DNA of 64,000 nt. Origin: Nipponacmea schrenckii. Taxonomy: Eukaryota; Mollusca; Gastropoda; Lottiidae. Made by a program: the position numbers and the translations under genes. The notes under the pieces were generated by a model that was given only the letters and a program-made list of their open reading frames with translations, ran no database searches and had not been told where the DNA came from. How positions within the stretch are numbered: position 1 is the stretch's first letter; the number at the start of each line of letters is the position of its first letter. The stretch lies in assembly GCA_030562195.1 (NCBI GenBank), contig JAUJPP010000003.1, positions 29,952,602-30,016,601 on the forward strand, read 5' to 3'. Positions 36,501-48,500 of the stretch are shown here, piece by piece.

Positions 36501-39500
36501 TCTTCCAGTCTCATCATTTCTTCCGTTAACATCGTCATTCTGTTGGTCATTTGTTCCATTTTCATCGTCATTTCTTCTTTTAACATCGTCATTCTGTCTA
36601 TCATTTCTTCTTTTAACATTGTCATTTTCATCTTCATCGTCATCATCATCATTATCATTATCATACGTTTTGTCTGTCCTAGTCATCTTTTGTTCAGTAG
36701 AGCGACTCATGGTCTGCCAGTCTTTGACATTTTGTAGGGCTTCACGTTTTCTATCTTCTAGTGGACGCTGATCAGCAGAAACTTTGGGTAAAATTACACT
36801 ATTGTTTTCAAAATGATTGTCTTTACGCCATGCATGAACTCGCACATATAATCCACCATGGCCATGAACACTACTACTCCATCCTGACCAATGACCCATC
36901 CAGGTCCCTTCCACTGATTATCACGCATAAAGTAAACTTTATCACCTGTTAAAAATTCAGTACCTGTTGGTCTAATTTGTTTGGATAGAGCACGTTTTAT
37001 TTTTTCTGATGATTCAGATTTAATAAATGCTTGTCTGGCTTTATGAAGTCCAGTTAAATGTTCATTCATCACTTTTGACATAGGTGGCTGTTCTGTTAGT
37101 GCTGGGGGTTGATCGACCAATACCGAGGGTAATTTTGGATTTTGACCAAAAACAATTTGATACGAGCTATAACCATGAACATTATTAAGACTGTTTTTAG
37201 CCGACACAGCCCAACACAATGCAGTTTCCCATGACAACGACGTATCTTCTTTGTTTTTAATAATGTTTCAGTTAATGTAGCATTGTGTCTCTCTAAGACA
37301 CCATTAGACCAAGGGCTATAAGCTGGTGTACATTTTACAGTAATATTAAGTCTTTCAGCCATATCCCTAAATTCAGAATTATTAAATTCGCCACCGTTAT
37401 CACTGTAAACACCTTTAGATGGGGCTCCATAAATACTAACCCAATGCTGCATAAATTTGTCAATTATTACTTTTGGTTCTTTACGTTTAATTATAGCTGC
37501 AGCACTCAGTCTACTAAACACATCTATTATGTGCAGATACCAAAGACTATTGTCAAGCTGATGAAGATCTAATGATACAACATCATTAAAATTTGAAGAT
37601 AATGAGAAACCTACAATAGGTTTATGTGGAGGTCGCTTATGATTTTGACAGATTTGACATTCTATACATACTTTTGACAAAGATTTTTTAATATTATTTG
37701 AAACAAAACCTGCACTTTTTAATAGACTTAATAATTTATCAAATGAGGCATGTCCAAATTGTTTGTGCAATTTACTAAGAACTCTTTCTTGTTCTATGTA
37801 GGACAAATTATCATTTACAATCAAAACAATATCTTCACTCACATTATTATCACTGTACAAATTACATGTATTATTTAGACATTGAAACTTATTAAGCCTA
37901 CTTGTACTACAATGTTGCATTGGTTTACTCTTTACACTAATATCAATGCAATAATGCCCACTAGAGGTTAAATGCACAGTAACTGGTTTACCTAACATAT
38001 ATACTTGGTCATTATTGAGATCAATTACAGTATTTGCTCTCTTTAAAGATGCCTTACTTAATAACAGAGGAAGATCCTTATCAATAACTTCAACCTTAAT
38101 TGCCAAACGACTATTATTAATTTGAATAGGAATCTGGGCTTCCTTATAAGAATAAACACATGCACCATCCCCAAATTTAAATGCAGTATGACTTTCTGTG
38201 TAAATTATATCACGTTTAAAAGATTCATCTAAAGTTAAAAGATAATGTTCTAACCAAAGTTTACCACAAACAGTTTTACTACACGCAGTGTCAATAACAG
38301 CAGCATTAAATGCTTCCATAGTTAATATTTCATTAGTGGTGTATTCTGTTGTTAATAGAACCAAGTTTACATCTTCCTCCATTTCATCAACATTACACAT
38401 ATCCACATTTGATGACTGATTTGGACAATTTCTATACCAATGATATCTTGAGTTACAAACACTGCACCTACTAACTGCCCCATTGATTATGGGATTCATC
38501 CTCTGTGGTGAAGAATATTTACCACCTGGTTGACCAAAATGATTTCGAGTTTGGCCCTGACTGTGGATATCTGCAGACTTGTTTTTGTATTGGTTTCCAG
38601 TCCGTCCATTGCGTCGATTCCAAGAACTGGTTCTGATATTCGCATTACATACTTCTGCTTGTTCTGGTTTAATGTCAATATTACTGGTCAAGATTTTTGG
38701 TTCTTCACCAGTTTTACCAAAAATTCTGTTTAGAGCAGATTTCATGTTATCAAATTTAACTTCAGTACAAGCTGTCAGTGCCATCTGTCGCTCCTTAACT
38801 GATAAGTTAGCATTGTCCAAAAGCTTAAAAGCTAAAATAGCCTCTGGAAGCACCATCTCATATTTCTTCATAGAATTATATTTCTGTTCAAACTCTATTA
38901 TATAACTTGACATCAGCATATCTTTTCTGTCAAATTTATCAAAGTCACAGTAAGAATTGTAGGCCATATCTATTTTATCTTGCTCAAACAATTTATCTAA
39001 TTCTCTCACAAGAACAGCAATACTATTTTCAACATTTAAATCAGCTGCAGGGATATTTCTAGCCACCTCTCTAGGTTTACCTTCTAAAGAAAGAGCCACA
39101 ACCAATCCTCTTTTTTCCTTGGGAAGTTCAGTCACAAGTTGCCACATGTCCAGTTCATTTTTCCATTGACTGTAAGTCTTTCCTTTCAAACAAGGTGGAT
39201 TCTTAAAACTGTTACCACTTGCCATCTTTAAACCACGCTCTGCTACCAATGTTAATCAGTTTAATACCATATAAACTCACAATACAGTACATACATCATA
39301 GCACATGGATAAACAAGATGGCAGACAATTTCTCACTTCCCCAAGGGAGATCACTTTTACAACTCTTAGCTACAGACCACTAATACTAAAGTCAGACACA
39401 TACAATATACAAATACAATACTTAACAACAATTTCAGTGAGTTTTGTCAACATTGGTCATGAATTGTACCTTTGTACCTTTGTTAAACGCGTTTTCAAAC

Positions 39501-42500
39501 ACAAGGACAATAACTGACACTAAATATATTTCGATTTATTTGATTTTCAATAATGTTCATCCTTAGGTAAAAACAAATACTCAAGCCAAGTTTTAGCAAA
39601 ATCCATTAAGAATTGTTCTTTCTAGAGTGTTTACAAGCTAAAACTGAACGCGTTTTCAAAAACAAGGGCAATTACTGATACTAAATATTTTTCGATTTAA
39701 CTGAATTTCAATAGGGTTCATCCTTAGGTGATTACAAATACTCATGTCAAGTTACTTCAAAATCGTTCAACAATTGTGACTTGTAAAGTGTTTACAAGAC
39801 AAAAATCCAACACATTCTATAGAACAAGGGCAATAATTCGTATCAAATATATTTCGATATTTTCTATTTTCAAAAGTGTTCATCCTTGGGTGATATTAAA
39901 CAATTTCAACAAGTTTTGTCAAAATCGGTCAATAACTGTGCTTTGTAGAGTGTTTTAAAGCCAAAAATTGAACGCATTTTCAAAAACAAGGGCAATAACT
40001 GATATTAATTTTTCTATTTTTAAAAGTGTTCATCCTTGGGTGATATTAAACAATTTCAACAAGTTTTGTCAAAATCGGTCAATAACTGTGCTTTGTAGAG
40101 TGTTTTAAAGCCAAAAATTGAACACATTTTCAAAAACAAGGGCAATAACTGATATTAATTTTTTTTCGATTTTACTGGTTTTCAATAGGCTTCATCCTTG
40201 GGTGATAACAAATACTCAAGCCAAGTTTCATCAAAATCCATTAAGAATTGTTCTCTCAAGAGTGTTTACAAGCTAAAATTGAACGCGTTTTCAAGAACAA
40301 GGGCAATAACTCATACTAAAGGTGCAATTCTTGACGGATTTAATTGAAACTTTATATGAGTCTTTATGATCACTCAAGGATGAACCCTATTTAAAATCAG
40401 CAAAATCGGAAAAAATTTAGTGTGAGTTTTTGCCCTTGTTCTTGAATGGCTCGTAAACACTCTACAATGTGCAATTCTTGCCTTATTTTGATGAAACTTG
40501 GTGTAACTTGTTATAACTCAAGGATAAACCCTATTGAAAATCAGCGAAATCGAAAAACATTTAGTATGAGTTATTGCCCTTGTTCTTGAAAACGCGTTCA
40601 ATTTTAGCTTGTAAACACTCTTGAGAGAACAATTCTTAATGGATATTGATGAAACTTGGCTTGAGTATTTGTTATCACCCAAGGATGAAGCCTATTGAAA
40701 ACAGTAAAATCGAAAAAAAATTCATATCAGTTATTGCCCTTGTTTTTGAAAATGCGTTCAATTTTTGGCTTTGAAACACTCTACAAAGCACAGTTATTGA
40801 CCGATTTGACAAAACTTGATTAATATCACCCAAGGATGAACCCTTTTGAAAATAGAAAATATCGAAATATATTTGATACGAATTATTGCACTTGTTCTAT
40901 AAAAATGTGTTGGATTTTTGCCTTGTAAACACTCTACAAGGCCCTTGTTCTTGAAAACGTGTTCAATTTTAGCTTGTAAACACTCTAGAAAGAACAATTT
41001 TTAATGGATTTTGATGAAACTTGGCTTGAGTATTTGTTTTCTCCCAAGGATGAACCCTATTGAAAATCAAAAAATATTTAGTACAAGTTATTGCCCTTGT
41101 TTTTAAAAACGCGTTCAAATTAACTTGTCAACACTCTAGAAAGAACAATTTTGAATGGATTTTGATGAAGCTTGGCTTTAGTATTTGTTTTCTCACAAGG
41201 ATAAACTAGAGACCCTAGAAAAAAATATATGGGGGAAGGTTAAATATTTCATTCCACTTATTGTTACCTTACTGAAAAGTTTTTATTCGAAATAAATGCT
41301 GCCAGTGGGCATATATTACCTTGCCGGCAAGCTATCTTTGAGATTTGCAAAAGGGTTCACCCTTAATAATATTTTGATATTTTTAATTCTTAATAGGGCT
41401 CATCTTAGTTGATATTAAAATTAAATATTAAATATTTTGTCAAAAACTGAATGTTTAGAGTGTTCATAAGCCAAAAGTGGAAAGCGTTTTTTGAAAACAA
41501 GGGCAATAACTGACACAATATTTTTTGATTTTTCTGATTTTCAATTGGATTCATCCTTGGGATAAGTTTCATCAACCAGGTTTCATCAAAATCCATTCAA
41601 AATTGTTCTTTCTTTAGTGTTTACAAGCTAAAATTGAACGCATTTCAAAAACAAGGGCAATTTCTTGTACTGGATATTTTTCGATTTCAATAGGATTTAT
41701 CCTTGGGAGAAAACAAATACTAAAGCCAAGTTTCATCAAAATCCATTAAAAAAATTTTCTTTCTAGCGTGTTTACAAGCTTTCCTTGGATTGTAAGTTAG
41801 ATATTGACCTCAAACACCTCGGTTAATATTCGAAAAAAAATATTAACCTCGTATCAGTCTATATCTTATACCTAAATATTTTTCGATTTATCTGATTTTC
41901 AATAGGGTTCATCCTTGGGTGAAAACAAATACTCAAACCAAGTTTCATCAAAATCCATTCAACATTGTTCTTTCTAGAGTGTTTACAAGCTAAAATTGAA
42001 CAAGTTATCAACAAGGGCAATAACTCATACTTAATATTTTTCGATTTTGCTGATTTTCAATAGGGCTCATCCTTGAGTTATAACACACAGGGGCGTAGCG
42101 TGACCATTTTGACTGGTGGGGTGTAACGTCTAAGTTTTACCGACAAACAGAAAACCATATGTTTTATATGGCCTTTTTCGACCTATTCTGCGTTTTACTG
42201 ACAAGTTCAGTAAAAATCACTTTTTATGTAGACGAACAGTTTTCTGATAACATCATAACTGACACAAGGTTTCCACTCTTTCGGTCAGCCAATCGGTTTT
42301 ACCGAAGGCTCCATTTCCCATCCATGACCGTCTATTATCGACCGATTCTGCGTTTTACCGACAAGTTTAGTAAAAATCACTTTAATGTAGACAAACAGTT
42401 TACCGATAACATCTTAACAGACACAAGGTTTTCACTCTTTCGGTTAACAAATCGGTTTTACCGACGGCTCCATCTATGACCTTCTTCTATCGGCCAATTC

Positions 42501-45500
42501 CGTGTTTTACCTTCTACAGTGTTTATAAGCCAAAAAGTTGAACGCGTTTTCAAAAACAAGGGCAATAACTGACACTAAATATTTTTAGATTTAACTGATT
42601 TTCAATAGGGGTCATCCTTGGGTTATAACACATACCGGTATTTAAGCCAAGTTTCATCAAAATCTATGAAGAATAATTCTTTCAAGAGTTTAGAAGCTAA
42701 AATTGAACACGTTTTCAAGAACAAGGGCTATAACTCATATTGAATATTTTTCAATTTCGCTGATTTTCAACAGGGTTCATCCTTGAGTTATAACAAACTC
42801 TCGCACCAAGTTTCATCAAAATCTGTGGGCGTATAAAAATGTGATAAAATCGGATCCGGAAGTAACACTTAAGCCGCTATCATGAAATGACTAACTTTTG
42901 TAAAAGGAAAAATGGGGTATAAGACGGTAATCGGACAACTGTAATTTTGATGTCTATGCAATCTTCAATAGATTGCTAACAAATCCCAGACAGCCCATTT
43001 TCAAATTTCAAATTAGCTTTCCTTTTAATTCTGGTTCTATATATAAGTGCCTTATTTTCAAAGGTTCATATCTCGTGACAAAAGGTTTTGTCCTTGTGGA
43101 GACCTATCCATTGATGTCTTCATTTTTGTTGTGCAATGTTAACTTCCGGTTTAACTGCCATTTGAAAATGTCGATTTTTAACTTTGAAGTGCTCTATCAC
43201 GTGATCTAATTTACATACGTCAAAATTTCTTTCATGTCCTTAATACACATAATCTATTCTTTCCAATGGTGTATAACACTTGATATTTTGATCAATATTG
43301 CACTTTTTAGAATTTGAAAATTTTGTTCTTTGTTCTAAAGTAACTGCGTGATTTTTGGCGGGAAAAAGCATGTGTTTTTTTCAATTACATATTTTTTATG
43401 AAAGTCGACAAATTCTTTTCAAGATATGATAGAACATGACAAAAAAAGTAATAAAAGCGGACCTGGAAGAAGCATTTAAGCCATCACATTGTATCACCAA
43501 CTTTTCTTTAAATAAATATAATTCACCAAGTTATCATCAGATTTGCATAATTTTGATGTCTGTAGAGGCTTTAGTTGATTGCTAACAAAAACTAAGGTAG
43601 GATTTTTGATTTTCGATCAGGATTATTTTTTATTTCCGGTTAAATATTGTACCCTTAATAACATACTTAAAAAAATCAATGTAGTGAACGTGGCACATAT
43701 AGGTTAAATTCATAATTATTTTGGATAGTTGCAATATTACTAGCATAATTTGTATTTTTGATCCTTAATATTTTGCACAATACAGTAAAAGTCCTTTTAA
43801 GAGACCACCCAGGGGAAATTTGCAAAGTGGTCTCTTACAGGGGATCAATAAAATATTCTTTACTTGTATTTTAATTGCCCGTGACACGCGTTAATCTCAT
43901 CCCGTAATAATTTTATCATTGCATGATTAATTAATCCCCCGATTAAGATGATAATTTGATCCATTTTTCACCCAATGTTTTCATAACAATATCCGGAAAA
44001 CTCTACTTTCGTTTATATACGCCCACATGGAAATAATAATGGATAAAAACAACCGAACTGACTGACGGAATATTAATAAACTCACCGGAGTGACTCCGGA
44101 ATAATAATCAATTACGCTCATCGGCTGAAACTAATAATAATGGATAAAAACAACTGAACTGACTGACGGAATATTAATAAACTCACCGGAGTGACTCCGG
44201 AATAAAAAGCAATCAAGTCACAAAAATATCTTTGGCTAGTACATGGGGGTCACAACTTTCATTGGCAATATCATTGGTGCCAATTTGGATAAACACCAAG
44301 TTTGCTCCTCCAAATCTAACTTGGCCTTGTTTAAAAAGACGGTCATGTCGGTCAAACCTTACTCTCAATCCTCCGTAGCCAAACATTTTGAAACTACAGA
44401 CATGTGGGTCAATACCAAGGTTAGATCGTGCAGATTCACGGTTTATGTAAGCCTGAAACCGTTTAACATGTGAACTGCCGAAAAGAACTAGCTTTACAGG
44501 ATTTGAAACTGGCACATGAGATAACGATTCTCCTTCCCGTGTGAACAACATTATTTTGTCTGAAACAGGCGCTACGGCCGCCATTTTTTTATTTAAAGAT
44601 GTACCAGTAATGATAAGGTTAGACCAGCCACAGACCATTTAACACCAGTTGAAACTCTGAAATAGTACCATACACGACTCCCAACGACACGTACTAAGAG
44701 AAAAACAGATAAAAGAATTCGACCTTTCACTCGAATTACACAAATTCTTAAAATTGATAACTAGTAAATTTCTCAGTGCTGTGTCGGGCGCGAAAGTAAT
44801 AAATCTGAAGCAGACGACACTTCACACGTGCATACGCGATAACTTACGAGATGTCAACAAACAAACTAAACTTCCGGTTGCCATAAAACACATTATCGGA
44901 CAATAATGTTTATTTCGTTTATATACGCCCACATGGAAATGTGGACGTAAATTGCTGTCGCCCCTGTCCATCCGTCCGTCCGTCGGTCCGTCCACATTTG
45001 TTGTATCCACGATAGAGGCTACAGGTTTTATCCGATCTTAATGAAACTTGGTATACATGTATATATTGATGATATCTAGGTCAACTTCGAAAATGAAAAT
45101 TATCGCATGAACGGTTTTTGAGTTATTGCCCTTCACTTAGTAAAAACCCGTCAAATTTGGGTTGTATCCACAATAGAGGCTACAGTTTTGATCTGATCTT
45201 AATGAAACTTGGTATACATGTATATATTGATGATATCTTGGTCAAGTTTAAAAATAGAATTAATCGCATGAGCGGTTTTTGAGTTATCGCCCTTGACTTA
45301 GTAAAAACGCGTCAAATTTGGGTTGTATCCACAATAGAGGCTACAGTTTTTATCCGATCTTAATGAAACTTGGTATACATGTATATATTGATGATATCTT
45401 GGTCAAGTTCGAAAATAGAATTAATCGCATGAGCGGTTTTTGAGTTATCACCTTGACTTGGTAAAGATAGCTTGCCAGGCAAGATAATATACGCCCACTG

Positions 45501-48500
45501 GCAGCATTTATTTCAAATAAAAACTTTTCAGTAAGGTTACAATAAGTGGAATGAAATATTCAACCTTCCAACCTATTTTTTTCTAGGGCCTCTAGTTTCA
45601 TTAAAAACTGTCAAGAATTGTACCTAATAACAACTCATTAAATATTTTTCGGTATTTTTATGATTTGCAATAGGGTTCACCCTTAATAATATTTTGATAT
45701 TTTTAATTCTTAATAAGGCTCATCCTTGGTTGATATTAAACAATTTCAGCGAGTTTTGTCAAAAAGGAATGTTTATAGTGTTCACAAGCTAAAAGTTGAA
45801 AGCGTTTTTGAAAACAGGCGAAATAACTGACACTAAATATTTTTCGATTTATCTGATTTTCAATAGGGTTTATCCTTGTGAGAAAACAAATACTAAAACC
45901 AAGTTTCATCAAAATCCATTCAAAATTGTTCTTTCTAGATTGTTTACGAGTTAAATTGAATGCGTTTTCAAAAACATGGTCAATTACTTGTACTAAATAT
46001 TTTTCGATTTTCAATAGGGTTCATCCTTGGGAGACAACAAATACTCCAGCCAAGTTACATCAAAATTCATTAAAAATTGTTCTTTTTAGAGTGTTAACCC
46101 GTTTTCAAACACAAGGGCAATAACTGACTCTAAGTATATTTCGATTTATTTTATTTTCAATAAGGCTCATCCTTGGGTAAAAACAAATACTCAAGCCAAG
46201 TTTTATCAAAATCCATTAAGAATTGTTCTTTCTAGAGTGCTTACAAGCTAAAATTGAACGCGTTTTCAAACACAAGGGCAATAACTGATACTAAATATTT
46301 TTCGATTTAACTGAATTTCAATAGGGTTCATCCTTAGGTGATTACAAATACTCATGCCAAGTTATGTCAAAATCGCTCAAGAATTGTGACTTGTAGAGTG
46401 TTTACAAGGCAAAAATCCAACACATTTTATAGAACAAGGGCAATAACTCCTATTAAATATATTTCGATATGTGCTTTTTTCAGAAGGGTTCATTCTTGGG
46501 TGATATTAAACAATTTCAGCAAGTTTCGTCAAAATCGGTCAATAACTGTGCTTTGTAGAGTGTTTACAAGCTAAAAATTGAACGCGTTTTCAAAAACAAG
46601 GGCAATAACTGATATTAATTTTTTTTCGATTTGACTGGTTTTCAATAGGCTTCATCCTTGGGTGATAACAAATACTCAGGCCAAGTTTCATTAAAATCCA
46701 TTAAAAATTGTGACTTGTAGAGTGTTTACAAGGCAAAAATCCAACACATTTTATAGAACAAGGGCAATAACTCCTATTAAATATATTTCGATATGTGCTT
46801 TTTTCAGAAGGGTTCATTCTTGGGTGATATTAATCAATTTCAGCAAGTTTCGTCAAAATCAGTCAATAACTGTGCTTTGTAGAGTGTTTACAAGCTAAAA
46901 ATTGAATGCGTTTTCAAAAACAAGGGCAATAACTGATATTAATTTTTTTTCGATTTGACTGGTTTTCAATAGGCTTCATCCTTGGGTGATAACAAATACT
47001 CAGGCCAAGTTTCATTAAAATCCATTAAAAATTGTTCTCTCAAGAGTGTTTACAAGCTAAATTTGAACGCCTTTTCAAGAACAAGGGCAATAACTCATAC
47101 TAAATGTTTTTTGATTTCGCTGATTTTCGATAGGGTTTATCCTTGAGTTATAACATACTCTCACACCAAGTTTCATCAAAATCAGTCAAGAATTGCACGA
47201 TGTAGAGTGTTTACGAACTATTCAAGAACAACGGCACGAACTCATAATAATTTTTTTCCGATTTCGCTGATTTTCAATAGGGTTTATCCTTGTGTGATCA
47301 TTAACACTCATATTAAGTTTCATCTAAATCCGTCAAGAATTACACCGTGTAGAGTGTTTACGAGCAATTGTGGACGGACCGACGGACGGATGTGGGTGAC
47401 GACAATATACGCCCCCCATTTCATGTGGGCGTATAAAAACTCTTCAAATTTGGGTTGTGTCCACAATAAAGGCTACAGTTTTTATCCAATCTTAATGAAA
47501 CTTGGTATACGTGTATGTATTGATGATATCTCGGTCAAGATCGAAAATAGAAATAATCGCATGAGCGGTTTTTGAGTTATTGCCCTTGGCTTAGTAAAAA
47601 CATGTCAAATTTAGGTTGTATCCAAAATAGAGGCTACAGTTTTTATCCGATCTTAATGAAACTTGGTATACATGAATTTATTGATGATATCTCGGTCAAG
47701 TTCGAAAATAGTAATAATTGCATGAGCGGTTTTTGGGTTATTGCCCTTGACTTAGTAAAAACGTGTCAAATTTGGGTTGTATCCACAATAGAGGCTACAG
47801 TTTTTATCCAATCTTAATGAAACTTGTAATACATGAATATATTGATGATATCTCGGTCAAGTTCGAAAATAGAAATAATCGCATGAGCGGTTTTTTAGTT
47901 ATTGCCCTTGACTTAGAAAAATTTTGTCAAAATTTTAGTTTCGATGCAATAAATCCTCCAATTTTCAGAGGATGTTGATGAAACATGGTATGAGCATTGG
48001 AATTGATTAGGCCTCAGTCAAGTTTGAATTTGACAGTTTTTCAATGAATTGTTTTAAGTTATTGCCTTTGACTTATTAAAATTGCATTAAAATTCTATTG
48101 TGGTTGCAATAAGAAGCTTTAATTTTCAAAGGATTTTGATGGAACTTGGTGTAAGCATCAGCATTAGTCAAGTTTGAATTTCTGACTTTTTTTAACAAAT
48201 GGTTTTTGGGTTATTGCCCTTGACTTAGTAAAATTGCGTCTTGCGTCAAAAATATTTGTAGGTGCAAAATAAGCTACAATTTTTTAATAGATTTGATGAA
48301 ACTCGGTATGAGTATTGAAATAGATAAGATTGTGGTCAAGTTCTAATTTGACAATTTTTCATGACTGTTTTTGAGTTTTTGCCCTTAACTTCAATATTCA
48401 GTGAATGTTTCTTGAGTTATTGCTCTATTTATTTTTCAAATTCAATGCTGCCAGTGGACGTATGTTACCTTGCCTGGCAAGCTATCTTTAATGATTAATT

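Larger units (their letters stand above)
34323..39427 (-). mobile_element. Ty1/copia LTR retrotransposon, 5105 bp, young
   Basis: It is flanked by two 178-bp LTRs that I read as identical (TGTTAATC...TTAACA) and by the 5-bp target duplication ACAAT (34318-34322, 39428-39432). A primer binding site, a purine tract and a gag-protease-integrase-RT-RNase H order make it a complete copia structure. Identical LTRs imply recent insertion, into a family A element whose empty site is seen at about 30255. Confidence 0.97.
33869..40318 (-). mobile_element. Tandem-core element, family A, inverted, split by copia
   Basis: Core units run from 33869 to 34322, are interrupted by the copia element (34323-39427), and resume from 39428 to 40318. 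There is no proper 5' or 3' end. At 40318/40319 the units change orientation. The segment 39853-39975 is repeated nearly exactly at 40012-40123, a fresh unit duplication. Confidence 0.8.

Noticed and set aside
36385..36771. Long open frames opposite the copia gene rich in Ser/Phe or Ile
   Set aside because: They are shadows of the Asn/Asp minisatellite in other frames; the real frame is the minus-strand polyprotein.
37000..37300. Programmed frameshift in copia
   Set aside because: No slippery heptamer or pseudoknot is evident at the shift, and copia normally uses one frame; damage or sequencing error is simpler.
42159..42479. 106-codon open frame with repeated FTDKFSKNHF-like peptide
   Set aside because: It arises from the repeated CGGTTTTACCGA words of the E repeat, not from a protein gene.
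44213..44638. SGNH-like frame as evidence of a complete Ngaro retroelement
   Set aside because: No reverse transcriptase or recombinase lies nearby; the DIRS-like genes are more than 15 kb away with their own structure.
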